From assembly GCA_016285835.1 (NCBI GenBank), contig JAEERM010000001.1, forward strand, positions 1-64,000: DNA of 64,000 nucleotides. Reading direction: 5' to 3'. The notes beneath the pieces were generated by a model, which was given only the letters and a program-made list of their open reading frames with translations, was not told where the DNA came from and did no database searches. Source of the stretch: Fibrobacter sp. (lineage in GTDB: Bacteria > Fibrobacterota > Fibrobacteria > Fibrobacterales > Fibrobacteraceae). The position numbers were made by a program, and so were the translations under genes. How positions within the stretch are numbered: position 1 is the stretch's first letter; every line of letters starts with the position of its first letter. Below are positions 8,001 through 18,600 of the stretch, piece by piece.

Positions 8001-11000
8001 CCCCAACTTCGTACACGACGGCGAAGGATTACTATGTGGGCACTCCGTCGGTGGGGGTCTATTTATCGTTCCAGGCTCCGAGTGCGGGTACGTATGCCTT
8101 TGTGACCTCTTGGGCCAACTCTAACGGCAGCTTGGCTTATTACAGGTCTACCGATAGTACATTTGGTAGCTCCGCCACGTATAACTCTTTCACGGGGACG
8201 TATGCTGATACGTTGGTGATGGATGTCGGAGACAAGGTGTACTTCAAGGTGCAGACAAACTATGCCTCAGATTCTATAGTCCCCTTCTGGATCAGTTATG
8301 CGACGTCGAAGTCGATTCTTACGGTGTCGGCGGATTCGAATGGTACCGCATCTCCTTCGCAATACAACCCGGCGTGGATTGGGCCGAAATATGTCGTCAA
8401 TGCTTCGGCGTATACTGGCTACCGTTTTGATACTTGGGAACTTGTTTCTGGTACGGCCTCCATCGACGATAAGAGGGCCCGGTCGACCTTTGTCGCAATA
8501 AAGAAACAGGCTGAGGTCAGGGCTCACTTCAAAAAAGGGTCGGTGCTGTCGCTTTCGAAAAAGAAGAAGACTTTCAACTTCCAGACGCATTACTATAGCG
8601 ATGCATCGGGCTCTGCCGTTTACTTTACCTGGACTCCGCCTGATACTTCTTGGTACATGGTCGAGATTGAATCTGCGGATGGCCTGGCTGCGAATTGGTA
8701 CGAGTTCGGAACTGATACTTCGTTCCTCTCCTCTACGGGTTCTTATTCCGTGACTCCCAAGGCGGTGAGCGGTAACTCTGCCGTGTTCCTGTTCCGGCCG
8801 ACGGATGGGGATCCTCTATACTGGGCTTTGGTTGATTCCGCTAACAACATTCGGGACAAAGATTTCTCGATAAAGATATCTGATCCTTATGTATTGACCG
8901 TTTCTTCGGAACCCAAGGGCCGTGTTGTTCCCATGGGCGAAGTAGCCCTGTTCCCGGGTACAGATACAGTGGTCAGTGCTGTTTCGTACGGTGGCTATGT
9001 CTTTGACAAGTGGGTCAGGATTTCCGGAAAGGTGACGATTGACGATTCGACGAGTACAAAGACCCGTGTCAAGCCGAATACCACGACTTGCGAAATCCAG
9101 GCGACGTATTCCATCGATCTTTCTACAGAACCTGTCTTGAAAATAACGGATTTGGATTTGAGTGGTTTCCCCGGAATTTGCGCTGGCGTTACCGTGAAGG
9201 ACAAGAATACCGACAAGTCTATTGCCGGTCTTGATTCGTCCGATTTCGTTCTTTTCCAGGACAACAAGTCTCTCCCCATGCAGGTGACGTCTATACAAGG
9301 TGTCAGCGGTGTTTCTGTGGCCATTGTCGTGGATGAAAGTGGCTCCATGCGCAACACCCGTATACAACAGGCTCAGGAATCTATAAGGAAGTATATAGAC
9401 GAAATGTCTCCCTTCGACAGGACGGCGATTATCGGTTTCTCGGGTGGATCCGAGACGACGATTCATCAGGCGATGACTTCGGATAAGAACTTGCTGTACC
9501 AGGCGGTCGATAGGTTAAAGGCCGATGGTCTCACAAATATTTGTACCGGTACATATAGGGGCTTGGAACAGATTGTGGGTGAAACAAACCCGACGGCAGT
9601 CATTGTGTTCTCCGATGGTCTTGTTGAAGGTGGCGAAATATACTACAAGGACGATGTCGTCAATTATGCGAAGGGCTTGAATACGGTCGTTCATTCTATT
9701 GCCATTGGTACTGATATCAGGGATCCTCTTGAAGCAATGGCGAATGAAACCGGCGGAACTTATACCTTCGCTCCTACGGCAGATCAGTTGGCCGCTATCT
9801 ATATCTCGATTAGGAATTCGGTCCAGGCGAAGTATACCATTTGCTTCCAGAGCCCGGATACTATCATGAATGGTGACGAACATGAAGTGATTATCAAGAC
9901 GAAGTTCCTGAACAAGACGGCGACTGATACCGCTTATTGGGATGAACGCTTCATGCCTCCTGTAATCAAGCTGACCAAGAACACCAAGAAACTTATTGGT
10001 GTAAAGCAGAAAGAAGGCGATTCCCTCGAAATCAAGGTCTATGTTTCGTCCGTGGATTCCCTCGCCTCGGTGATTGTGTACACGCGCGTGTCGTCCCCGA
10101 ACGCATCCGCAACTTACACGGCCCACCCGATGACTCATGTCAAGGACAGCCTTTGGAGTTACGTGGTGCCTGGCTATAACGCCATTGCCCCAGGTATCGA
10201 TTTCTACGTTATTGCGACGAACGTCTCTGGCTTGGTTGGAAAGTCACCGCAGGTGCCGACTCCGTCCAACGAGCCCTATACGATTCCGATTGGTGGGGAT
10301 GCTCCTGAAATTGAATTCATGTCTGTGAGCTGCGTAGACACTATTGGTGGCAAGGGCGAATTGATGTTCACCATCACGGATGACGATGGTATCTCCAAGG
10401 CGAGAATCTATTACAGAAGTGTGGGCTCGGTGCTCTTCACCGACAAGAAGATTAGCCGTGTCGACAAGAAGAGCAACGACTGGAGCGTTTTGCTGCCCGC
10501 ATCTGCATTCGATTCGGATGAACTCGAGTTCTATGTACGCGCCATCGACAAGAAGGGCGTCTCCGCACGCTGGGAAAAGTTCAGCAATACCTTCGTTGAA
10601 GCTTGCCGCGACAGCAATGCCATAGCGGCCGAAGTCAAGGATTCCATCTGGATCCGTAACGGCGAGAAGGACACGCTGAAGATTACCCGCCTGACGGAAA
10701 AGATTTCGCTCTCCCTCATAACGGAAGACTTCACGAGCAGGCGTGACTCGGTCACGGCGAGCCTGTCGTGCCTTGTCTCCGGCGACGTGGAAAGCAATAT
10801 TATGTTGATGGAAGTTCGCAGTGGTTACTACGAGACCAAGGAACTTATAGAGAAGAACGAATACGGCGTCAAGAAGAACGACGGCAAGATTTCGTGCGCC
10901 GCGACCGACACGCTGGTGGCCACCTATAAGGATCCGCTCTACGGCACCATTGCACGAGATTCCGTCGCTATCGGAGACGATGTTCCGCTGGTCTATCAGT

Positions 11001-12472
11001 TCATGGACTCGAAGTGCAAGGAAGATTTGGATTCTGTCCGGACCTCGACCTCGGCGGATTACTGCTTGAAGATTCAGGCCCCGAGCCCGTCGCTGTACAT
11101 CGCCGACACCTTGAAGTTGCTGCTGTTCACCGACCAGGGCGACACCATCCGCGTGGAAGCTATCGAAACGGATGACTACTCCAAGGAATACGTGTACAAG
11201 GGCAGCTTCTACTTCGTGGAAGATTCTGCGTCCCTCAAGGATTCGCTCCTGGATGCCGTCCTCGATTTGGACACGACGTTCAACCGCGTCGTCATCCAGG
11301 GTGGCACGACTTCGGACAAGTCGAAGCTCAGGAAGCGCGACTCGCTGGTTGTCTACACGAACTACGTGGCGGCAGACTTTGCCGAAATATACGACCTCGA
11401 TTTGGACGGCAAGGCGGATTCCATCCGCATCCATTTCAAGAAGCCTCTGAAAAAGAAGGTAGCGAGCATCGATACCGTGTACTGGAATGCGGCACACGGC
11501 CCCTGGACCAATGTTGAGTCAAGCAAGATTCGCATTACTGAAGATTCCTCGTGGGCGGAAGCTAGAGTCCGTAAGCCGTTCAAGTACGGCCTGACGGCAA
11601 TAGATACGGCAGCGCCGCCTTACCTGCGCGTGACCAAGACCAAGTCGGAATTCTCGCAGAAGACGATGCTGAGGGACATGATTGGCGCCGTGCCGGTGAA
11701 GGCCGTGAAGCGCCCCGGTCAGATTTCGATGGAGGAATATCTGGACGCCTCGGAAGACGTGGCCCCGGACACCCTGGTAATCACGATGTCGGAAGGAATC
11801 ACGAATACGGGCAAGAAAAACGCGTGGAAGGATTTGTTCCGCTATTCTAAGACCTGCAAGGACACCGTGTATAGCCCTGTCCGCTCGAAGGTCGATCCGA
11901 TTGTCGATTCTGCTGGACTTGTTTGGAAGTTTGTGCTTGCGGACTATGCCATCATGAAGGACAACTGCATCACGACGAACCCGAAGGCGACCTTCGTTGA
12001 TGCCGAGGGTAACTCCATGGGCCGCGGTGGCGTAGAGGTCGAAGGCCGCGACGAGACGGTCTACCTCTACGAAGTCTCTGCTGTTGAGCCGGTGCATGGC
12101 TCCAGCAAGAAGCACAAGAAGCAGAAATGGATTCCGCAGGGTGGCGATTCCTGGGAAGAAGTGCCGGACAGCCTGACGGTTGTCAAGATTGTGTCTGTGG
12201 CGCCTTACGAGGCGGACATCTACATCTACGACAACCTTGCCAACGTTGTGACGAACATGAAGCAGAAGTTCGGCTACAATGGCGAAATGGATTCGAAGAT
12301 CCGCGGTAACGACAAGAACCGTGCAAAAATTGGCTACCTGAGCTGGAACCACCGTTCCAACAAGGAGAGAAAAGTCGGCACTGGCGTCTATATCTGGCGC
12401 ATCGACTTCAAGTTCAAGGACGGCCACACCGAATACAGAATCCTGAAAACGGGCTATATGAGAAGAGAATAG
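5018..12472 (+). CDS. Giant secreted vWA-domain protein, tandem copy 1
   Basis: This 2,484-residue protein has a signal peptide ending NVFA at residue 28, then seven modules starting near residues 29, 219, 409, 596, 785, 988 and 1175. Each module joins a beta-sandwich-like unit (GVRFMFVAPDDGAYAISF) to an InlB/Flg_new-like repeat (GYKFDHWEKVSGKC). A linker (LDSSDFVLFQDNKSL) leads into a vWA domain with its metal site D1439-x-S1441-x-S1443 and a later FSDG. The C-terminal third contains a Ca-loop-like D2126-x-D2128-x-D2130-G and ends in a beta-segment (GTGVYIWRIDFKF, then GYMRRE) resembling type IX sorting tails. It is probably a surface adhesin; the ligand is unknown. The TTG start fits AAAGGGGG just upstream and matches the non-ATG starts of copies 2 and 3. 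Confidence 0.8.
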   Translation: MVRMTFSRFFKNCAIIFLLSALMPNVFAQEHGKVFPITTTPASYTLTDNSFVDGNASSGVRLVLVAPSTGVFRVTFTTPSGADYYVYKCPSDAYTSCGSYIFEVWGTGSSKSTTISAANGDSVFYMVGQYSSSYNSLPIEVSYEKLVTYSVKIHGRDTSVLSGNSISINAAGLTGPKEVFVKWKINSGTGSFSNASSSSTYFTPTSDAEIDIETKAVSLYALTDKYKSYVYNTNGYEKVSSAYAVRTYFAATDPSYYVLFVQSVHDNDILLFNSDSSYSSYSTKRCYSGVCRYTFYSAAGAKNYFELCPYYSSYSSDTVSARVEKTVKINSETTGLGYVYIGSSSLSYDSTHVVGDTVSISAEASSGYKFDHWEKVSGKCSILDTTAVSTKVVLKGDCRVEAVFVEGTVYKITNKAKSYSTANNYYSQSPYNGVRFMFVAPDDGAYAISFRGADTTELYSYTRYSNSLFSSYDWSVSSVSTKIDSVFMSKNDTLFYLVNTYSVADSLNIFSVKYTSITSYKVTLTSASKQCSTSVKSDRVVGGARATYHGYSNSGYRPNGFKIKSGKGTFVDNLPNYATIIVKSDLELELQCGGANLIEITTKEKYRTPNKDFYEVDSTSGMRYVYIAPTSSAYAIRAKTKVSGSSYFSGYFYTYGADSTFYSYSNYLIVSNSNPTQTFMVTPTKGESIYFSMTPYGSSYYDDSVAVYAIKAAIVNVAGNTKADTIPIGDSLAISAIDAVDTGYSFVNWKISSGSGKFLDSSKMSTIFIPSSDSVNVTIKQKKGQIYQLTDKFSGFTTYANGNKVPLSGAIPYYYGVRTFYTAKDTGAYVLVTESKKPWYYYDVQSDSTFSTYYTADYTSTSSSTRNTLRYTFYVSAENTSNYFLLKANGDAYMKDSIWAKVVKIAKITSDTVGGGYVRMANSSYDDYDYSHIPGDTIALQAWANSDQRFDHWKMVSGKCTVLDSTDRFTKLVITGDCKVRAYFRDGIIYPVTATPTSYTTAKDYYVGTPSVGVYLSFQAPSAGTYAFVTSWANSNGSLAYYRSTDSTFGSSATYNSFTGTYADTLVMDVGDKVYFKVQTNYASDSIVPFWISYATSKSILTVSADSNGTASPSQYNPAWIGPKYVVNASAYTGYRFDTWELVSGTASIDDKRARSTFVAIKKQAEVRAHFKKGSVLSLSKKKKTFNFQTHYYSDASGSAVYFTWTPPDTSWYMVEIESADGLAANWYEFGTDTSFLSSTGSYSVTPKAVSGNSAVFLFRPTDGDPLYWALVDSANNIRDKDFSIKISDPYVLTVSSEPKGRVVPMGEVALFPGTDTVVSAVSYGGYVFDKWVRISGKVTIDDSTSTKTRVKPNTTTCEIQATYSIDLSTEPVLKITDLDLSGFPGICAGVTVKDKNTDKSIAGLDSSDFVLFQDNKSLPMQVTSIQGVSGVSVAIVVDESGSMRNTRIQQAQESIRKYIDEMSPFDRTAIIGFSGGSETTIHQAMTSDKNLLYQAVDRLKADGLTNICTGTYRGLEQIVGETNPTAVIVFSDGLVEGGEIYYKDDVVNYAKGLNTVVHSIAIGTDIRDPLEAMANETGGTYTFAPTADQLAAIYISIRNSVQAKYTICFQSPDTIMNGDEHEVIIKTKFLNKTATDTAYWDERFMPPVIKLTKNTKKLIGVKQKEGDSLEIKVYVSSVDSLASVIVYTRVSSPNASATYTAHPMTHVKDSLWSYVVPGYNAIAPGIDFYVIATNVSGLVGKSPQVPTPSNEPYTIPIGGDAPEIEFMSVSCVDTIGGKGELMFTITDDDGISKARIYYRSVGSVLFTDKKISRVDKKSNDWSVLLPASAFDSDELEFYVRAIDKKGVSARWEKFSNTFVEACRDSNAIAAEVKDSIWIRNGEKDTLKITRLTEKISLSLITEDFTSRRDSVTASLSCLVSGDVESNIMLMEVRSGYYETKELIEKNEYGVKKNDGKISCAATDTLVATYKDPLYGTIARDSVAIGDDVPLVYQFMDSKCKEDLDSVRTSTSADYCLKIQAPSPSLYIADTLKLLLFTDQGDTIRVEAIETDDYSKEYVYKGSFYFVEDSASLKDSLLDAVLDLDTTFNRVVIQGGTTSDKSKLRKRDSLVVYTNYVAADFAEIYDLDLDGKADSIRIHFKKPLKKKVASIDTVYWNAAHGPWTNVESSKIRITEDSSWAEARVRKPFKYGLTAIDTAAPPYLRVTKTKSEFSQKTMLRDMIGAVPVKAVKRPGQISMEEYLDASEDVAPDTLVITMSEGITNTGKKNAWKDLFRYSKTCKDTVYSPVRSKVDPIVDSAGLVWKFVLADYAIMKDNCITTNPKATFVDAEGNSMGRGGVEVEGRDETVYLYEVSAVEPVHGSSKKHKKQKWIPQGGDSWEEVPDSLTVVKIVSVAPYEADIYIYDNLANVVTNMKQKFGYNGEMDSKIRGNDKNRAKIGYLSWNHRSNKERKVGTGVYIWRIDFKFKDGHTEYRILKTGYMRRE

Positions 12473-12511
12473 TCGCTAATAGCCGTTTTTTAAGTAAAAT
12501 AAACACTTTGT

Positions 12512-12574
12512 AACATTTTTGAAATAAAGGGGCCAGAGGTAATCTGGCCTCTTTCTGTTTTGTATATTCCATCC
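12512..12574 (-). pseudogene. Decayed 3' end of a CBM9-like gene behind giant copy 1
   Basis: Read on the minus strand from about 12574, codons give WN-IQNRKRPDYLWPLYFKNV, which aligns with IQTERPDFHRPEFFQEI, the C-terminus of the intact CBM9-like protein at 27715-28263. Shared residues are IQ, RPD, P and F, with conservative Y/F and V/I changes. The stop codon is lost. It is weaker than the copy behind giant 2 and is probably older. Confidence 0.5.
12531..12560 (+). terminator. Rho-independent terminator of giant copy 1
   Basis: The stem GGCCAGA, loop GGTAA and TCTGGCC are followed by TCTTTCTGTTTT. It lies 58 bp after the stop and overlaps the CBM9 remnant on the other strand. Compared with copies 2 and 3, both stem arms have changed together so pairing is kept. 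Confidence 0.8.
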
Positions 12575-12600
12575 AACTTTCCCTAAAAAAATAGGACTTT

Positions 12601-15600
12601 GTGGTTAGGATGGAATATTCACGTCTACTTAAACACTGTACTTTAATTTTGTTTTTCGCTGCTCTGATGCACAGTGCTTTCGCTCAGCAGCATGGCGTTC
12701 TGCCGATAACGACGACTGAAACTTCCTACACGCTCGTAGACAACTCCTATACCGATGGCGACACGACAACGGGTGTCCGGCTGTCGTTTGAAGCCCCAAA
12801 GACGGGCCTTTTCAAGGTGACGTTTACTCCGGCTAACAGCTCTTACTATTTATATAAGTGCCCAGACAACACGTTTACTTCGTGCGGTTCCATTTTAAGG
12901 GTCCTTTCCGGTACGTCGGCTTGGACTGAATCTTTTTTTGCTGGCAATGGACAATCCGTTTATTATTTGATAAAAGAATATAATTCGACGTATTCTACGC
13001 TGCCTTTTTCTGTTGTTTATGAGGAACTGGCTTCTTACGTCGTGACGTTTAATGCCAAGGATACCGCAGTCGCTGTCGGCAATAAACTTGCTGTAACTGC
13101 CTCTGGCTTGCTTGGCCCGGACGAGGCTTTTATGGGGTGGAAGGTTGAACCGGATGACGCTGGAACTTTTGCCAATTCCCTTTTGATGACTACGACATTT
13201 ACCCCGGTTGCCGATGCCGAAATTTCCATCGACAAGAAAACAGTCCAGAGCTATCCGCTCACGAGTACTCCTTCAAGTTTTGTCTACGATGCTGATGGGT
13301 ACGAAAATGCCTCTTCGGGTTATGCGGTTCGCACTTATTTCAGTGCTACGGATTCCGGTGACTACGTCTTGATAGTTAAGAAAGCCAACTCGAACACCAT
13401 TTACAGGTATGGAACGGATGTTTCGTCATCGAACCCTGCTTCGCAGGGCTGTGGTACGATTGTTTGCAAAATACCCTTTGTATCCAATGCCGGAGAAACA
13501 AACTATTTCGAACTGGTTCAAACGGCCACGGCGTATATGAGTGATACGGTCACAGTGAGCGTCGAAAGGGCTGTCGGGGTTTATGCGGATACGGTGGGTT
13601 CCGGTATCGTCCGAGTGGGTGGAAACCTAAACTACAATCTCAGCTATGTTGCCGGGGATACGGTTCAAATTATCGCGACGGATAATGCGGGCTCGAAGTT
13701 CAGCCATTGGGAAAAAATTTCCGGTAATTGTAGCATTATTGATTCTACGAGTACAGTCACGAATGTGGCTATTAGTACGGAATGCCATGTGAGGGCCACG
13801 TTTGTCCCTGGAGTCATTTATTCGGTGACGACCAAAGAGAAAAATTATACGATGGCCAAAAATTACTACTCCCGGAATCCGAGCGAAGGCGTGCGTTTCA
13901 TGTTTATCGCTCCGAACGATGGCTCCTTTGCAGTTCGATTTGCGTTGAAGGATTCCGCAAAGTCCTTTATCGTCACTCAGTATCCGACATCTGCGTTCAA
14001 TAAGACTTCATGGACCGGTACATTTTTGGAAACCAAGACGGATTCGCTCTACTTGAGCAAGGGCGATACGGTATTCTACATTGTAAGGCCCACCGTCAAT
14101 GCGGATTCGGTCCTTGAGTTCTCTGCGGTTTATTCTAAGCTCAAGTCCTATACAGTGACTCTTACGAGTGCATCGCCACAGTGCTCTACATCGGTCAGCA
14201 GCGAAAGCGTGCCTGCGGGGCTAACCGTGACATACTTGGGCTATTCCGTTGCGGGATACAGGCCTGCTGGTTTCAAGATTACGAAAGGTAATGGGACGAT
14301 TACTCAAGACTATCCGAGTTCCATAACCCTCAAGGTCAATAGTGACCTCAAGCTTAAACTGCGGTGCGATTCCGCAAACTTGATTGACATTACCACGAAG
14401 GAAAAGTATTACTCGGCAAACAAGGACTTTTACGACATTGGTCCTTCTGCCGGGCTACGTTTCCGCTACGTTGCTCCGAATACGGCCCTTTATCTCATCC
14501 GTGCCAAGACCAAGCAGGCGAATGGTTCTTACTTTAATGGCTACTATTATAACTATGGATTGGATCCCCTCTTCACTACTTACAACTATGGCCTAGATTC
14601 TGTGCTGGCCAAGGCTCCGTATAGTTTGGGTCTTGGAAACAGAGATCAGATTCAAAACTATGTCGTGGATCCGGCAAAAAAAGGTGAAGAACACTTCTTC
14701 CGAATTACTCCGTCGAATGTCAACTACTTTGACGATTCGATTGCCGTGTTTGCGGTCCGTGCGTCTATCGTAAATGTCGAGGGGAAGACTAAACTCGATA
14801 CCATTGCCTATGGGGATTCTCTCCCTGTGACAACGACTATAGATACCGGCTATGCCTTTGTTTGTTGGAAACTGGATTATGGCAAGGGCAAGTTTAAGGA
14901 TTCCTCCTTGATTTCCACCATATTTGTCCCGTCGTCCGATTCGGCGAAGGTCGTTGTGAAAAGAAGGAAGGGAAAGGTTTATTCGCTGACGGATAAGTTC
15001 TCCGAATTCACGTACTTTGGAAACGGCACGCAGTTGACAGGGCGTTATGGAATCAGGGCCGTGCATACGGCGAAGAGCGCCGGTTTGTATATGCTCGTGA
15101 TGCAGTCGGCCAAGCCCTGGACCCATGTGGACTTCTCGGATGATTCAACCTTCACTGATGGCTCGCTTTCTTCTCATATCATTACATCTTATAAAGGGAA
15201 AAGTGAGGTGCGTGTCCTTTTTGATGTGGCTTCTGCGAATACTTCCCGCTATTACCTGTTCATGCCCTATGACAATATGTACTTGAAGGATTCTATCCAG
15301 GTCAAGGTCGTAAAGACTGCCAAGTTGCGGTCGGATACCTTGGGCGGAGGCTATGTCCGCGTGAACGGTAGCACTACGGCTGACTTCGACTCTACTCATA
15401 TTGCCGGGGATACGCTCACGATTGCTGCAACCGCGAATCCAGATCAGAGATTTGATCACTGGGAGAAAGCTTCCGGGAAATGCACCTTTATCGATTCCAC
15501 CCAGAGGACGACGCAGGTTGTCTTGGGCGGTGATTGCAAGGTCCGCGCCGTGTTCCGTTCGGGAACGTTCTTCCCGATTACCGCGACTCCGACGGCATAT

Positions 15601-18600
15601 ACGGCAGAAGAACATTATTACGTGGAAAACCCGACAAAGGGTGTTAGGTTCAAGTTCGTCGCTCCGGATACGGGTGCCTACGTCTTTGTCACGTCGTGGG
15701 CAAATATCAGGGACTTTTCCTATCGCCGGTCCTTCGATAGCACGTTTGCTTCTTCCCAAGTTTATCGAAGCTCGTCGGCTGTGATAGCGGATTCGATGTG
15801 GCTCGCAAAGGATTCCACCGTGTACGTTATGGTTGTTCCGGTTTATGCCGTAGATACTTCAAGAACGTTCTGGATAAGCTATGCGACGTCGAGGGCTTCT
15901 CTTACCTTGACAGCGGACACCAACGGTACCGTGTCGCCTGTTGTGTACGATCCGGCATGGATTGGGCCGAAATATCCAATCAAGGCTGTTGCCGATTCTG
16001 GCTACCGTTTCGATTCCTGGGATTTGATTTCTGGTTCGGCGACAATAGACGACAAGAACGCGCCTTTCACCATGGCTTCGGTAAAGAAACAGTCCGGGAT
16101 TATAGCCCATTTCAAGAAAGGCTCTATCCATTCGCTGTCGAAATCGAAAAAGACTTTCAACTACGTTACGCATTACTATAGCGATAGAACCGGCAATACG
16201 GTGTACTTTTCGTGGACCCCTCCTGATACGGCGTGGTACATGATTCATATTGAATCGGCGGATGGGATGTCTGCGAAATGGTATGAATTCGGAACAGATA
16301 CGTCGTTCCTTTCGGTGGGTGTTGATTCTGTTGTGCCTTCTCCGGTGCAGGGAACCTCTTCGATTTTCTTGTTCAGGGGTGAACCGAAAAAGAAACTCTA
16401 CTGGGCGCTGGTTGATTCCCTCAATACGGAAATTTTGGACAAGGATTTCACAATTCAGATTATAACCCCGTATGTGCTGACGGTGACTTCGGATGCGAAG
16501 GGCCGTGTCAACCCGATTGGCAATGTGGGTGTTTTCCCAGGTTTGGATACAGCGATAAGCGTCATTCCCTATGGTGGTTATGTCTTTGACAAGTGGGTCA
16601 AGGTTTCCGGCAAAATGACAATCAGCGATTCGACAAGCCAAAACATACGAGTCAAACCGATTACGTCCTCTTGCGAAATCATGGCGACCTATACGCTTGA
16701 TCTTTCGGCGGAGCCGGAAGTGAATATTACAAATCTGGATTTGGGCAGTTTCCCGGGAATATGCGTTGACGTAACTGTGAAGGACAAGAATACGGACAGG
16801 TCTATCGCCGGTCTTGATTCTTCCGACTTCGTGCTGTTCCAAGACAAGAAGGGGCTGCCTCTCCAGGTGTCGTCCGTAGAGAACACCACAGGCGTCTCGG
16901 TGGCCATTGTCGTGGACGAGAGCGGTTCTATGGGCTGGGAATCGTATGGCCAGATTCGTATAAATCAGGCGAAGGAATCTATACGGCAGTTCATTTACGA
17001 AATGTCTCAGTACGACAGGGCGGCAGTTGTCGGTTTTGTCGGTGGCGGCTCGACGGTTATTCACCAGGCGATGACCTCGGACAAGAATTTGTTGCTTGCG
17101 GCGGTTGATCAGTTGCAAGCTAGCGGCGGTACAAATATTCGTGATGGTGCCTATCGCGGCTTGGAGCAGATTGTGGGCGAAACGAATCCGACCGCGGTCA
17201 TCGTGTTCTCGGATGGTGCCGACGGTGGCAACAATGTCACTTCGCAGGATGTCATCGATTATGCAAAGAGCCTGAATACAGTGGTCCACTCGGTTGCCGT
17301 GGGTGAAAATAACTTGGATCCACTCAAGACTATGTCGGATGCTACGGGCGGTTCTTATACCTTTGCTCCTTCGGCAGACCAGCTGGCGGCCATCTACATA
17401 TCGATCAGGAACAATATCCAGTCGAAGTACACCATCTGCTACGAATCTCCGGATACGACAATTGATGGGGACGAACACCAGGTCATCGTCAAGACGAAGT
17501 TCCTCAACAAGACGGCTTCCGATACGGCGTACTGGAACGAGGGCGCGATGCCTCCCGTGATTACGCTGACCAAGGACACCAAGAAACTGATTGGCGTGAA
17601 ACAGCGCGAGGGTGATTCCATCACCATTAGCGTATATGTGACATCCCAGGATTCCATTGCCTCGGTGACGCTCTATTCGCGCACATCCTCCCCGAATACC
17701 TCCGCGACTTATACGGCTCACCCGATGGTCCATGTGAAGGACAGCTTGTGGAAATTTGTGGTGACGGACTCGAATGTTGTATACCCAGGTCTCGATTTCT
17801 ACGTCATCGCAACGAACGCGTCCGGCATGGTCGGAAAGTCTCCCCAGGTTCCGACTCCTTCCAATGAACCGTACACGATTCCGATAGGCAACGAGGCCCC
17901 CAAGGTCAAGTATAAAGAAGTTGATTGTGTCGATACGCTTGAAGGGGAGGGTTTGTTCGTTTTCGAAATCAAGGATGCCGACGGTATTGCCAGTGCAAAA
18001 CTGTATTACAGGTCTGTTGGCTCGGTCGTCTTCAAAGAGAAGAAGATGTCCCGCGAATCCAAGAAGGGCAACGTCTGGAGCGTTTCTATCCAACCGTCGG
18101 TAATGAGGCCGGATGGAGTCGAGTTCTATGTACGCGCTATCGACAACAAGGGCGTGTCTGTCCGCTGGGAAACGTTCTCGAACAATTCCGTCCTTGCCTG
18201 TAGGGATACCAGCTTGGCTGCCGAGGACGTGCCGGACAGTATCTGGATAAAGAATGGCGAAAAGGATGACAAGGAAATTACACGTTTGACGGGCAAGATT
18301 AAGCTCGCTGTCATAACAGAAAATTTCTCGATGAATACGGATACGATTACCGCAAGCCTTGCTTGCCTTGTCTCCGGCGACGTGGAAAGCAACTTGAAAT
18401 TGGTGGAAGTGAGTAATGGTTACTATGAATCGAAAAAGGCCTTGGAGAAGAACGAATACGGCGTCAAGAAGAACGACGGGAAGATTTCGTGCGCTGCGGC
18501 CGATACGATGGTTGCCACCTACAAGGATCCGCTATACGGCTCCACTGTTCGCGATACGGTAATCTTCGCGGACGATGTCAAGACCGAATACAGGTTCATG

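Noticed and set aside
10244-12427. Long open frames on the minus strand under the giant genes (for example 10244-11497 and 11519-12427)
   Set aside because: They are antisense to well-supported coding sequence, have no family motifs or SD, and recur at the same relative positions in all three paralogues because of codon composition.
15859-18093. A 744-codon minus-strand open frame inside giant copy 2
   Set aside because: It is a shadow of the repetitive Ser/Thr/Asp-rich coding strand; the translation is Arg/His/Ile-rich low complexity with no signal or domain.
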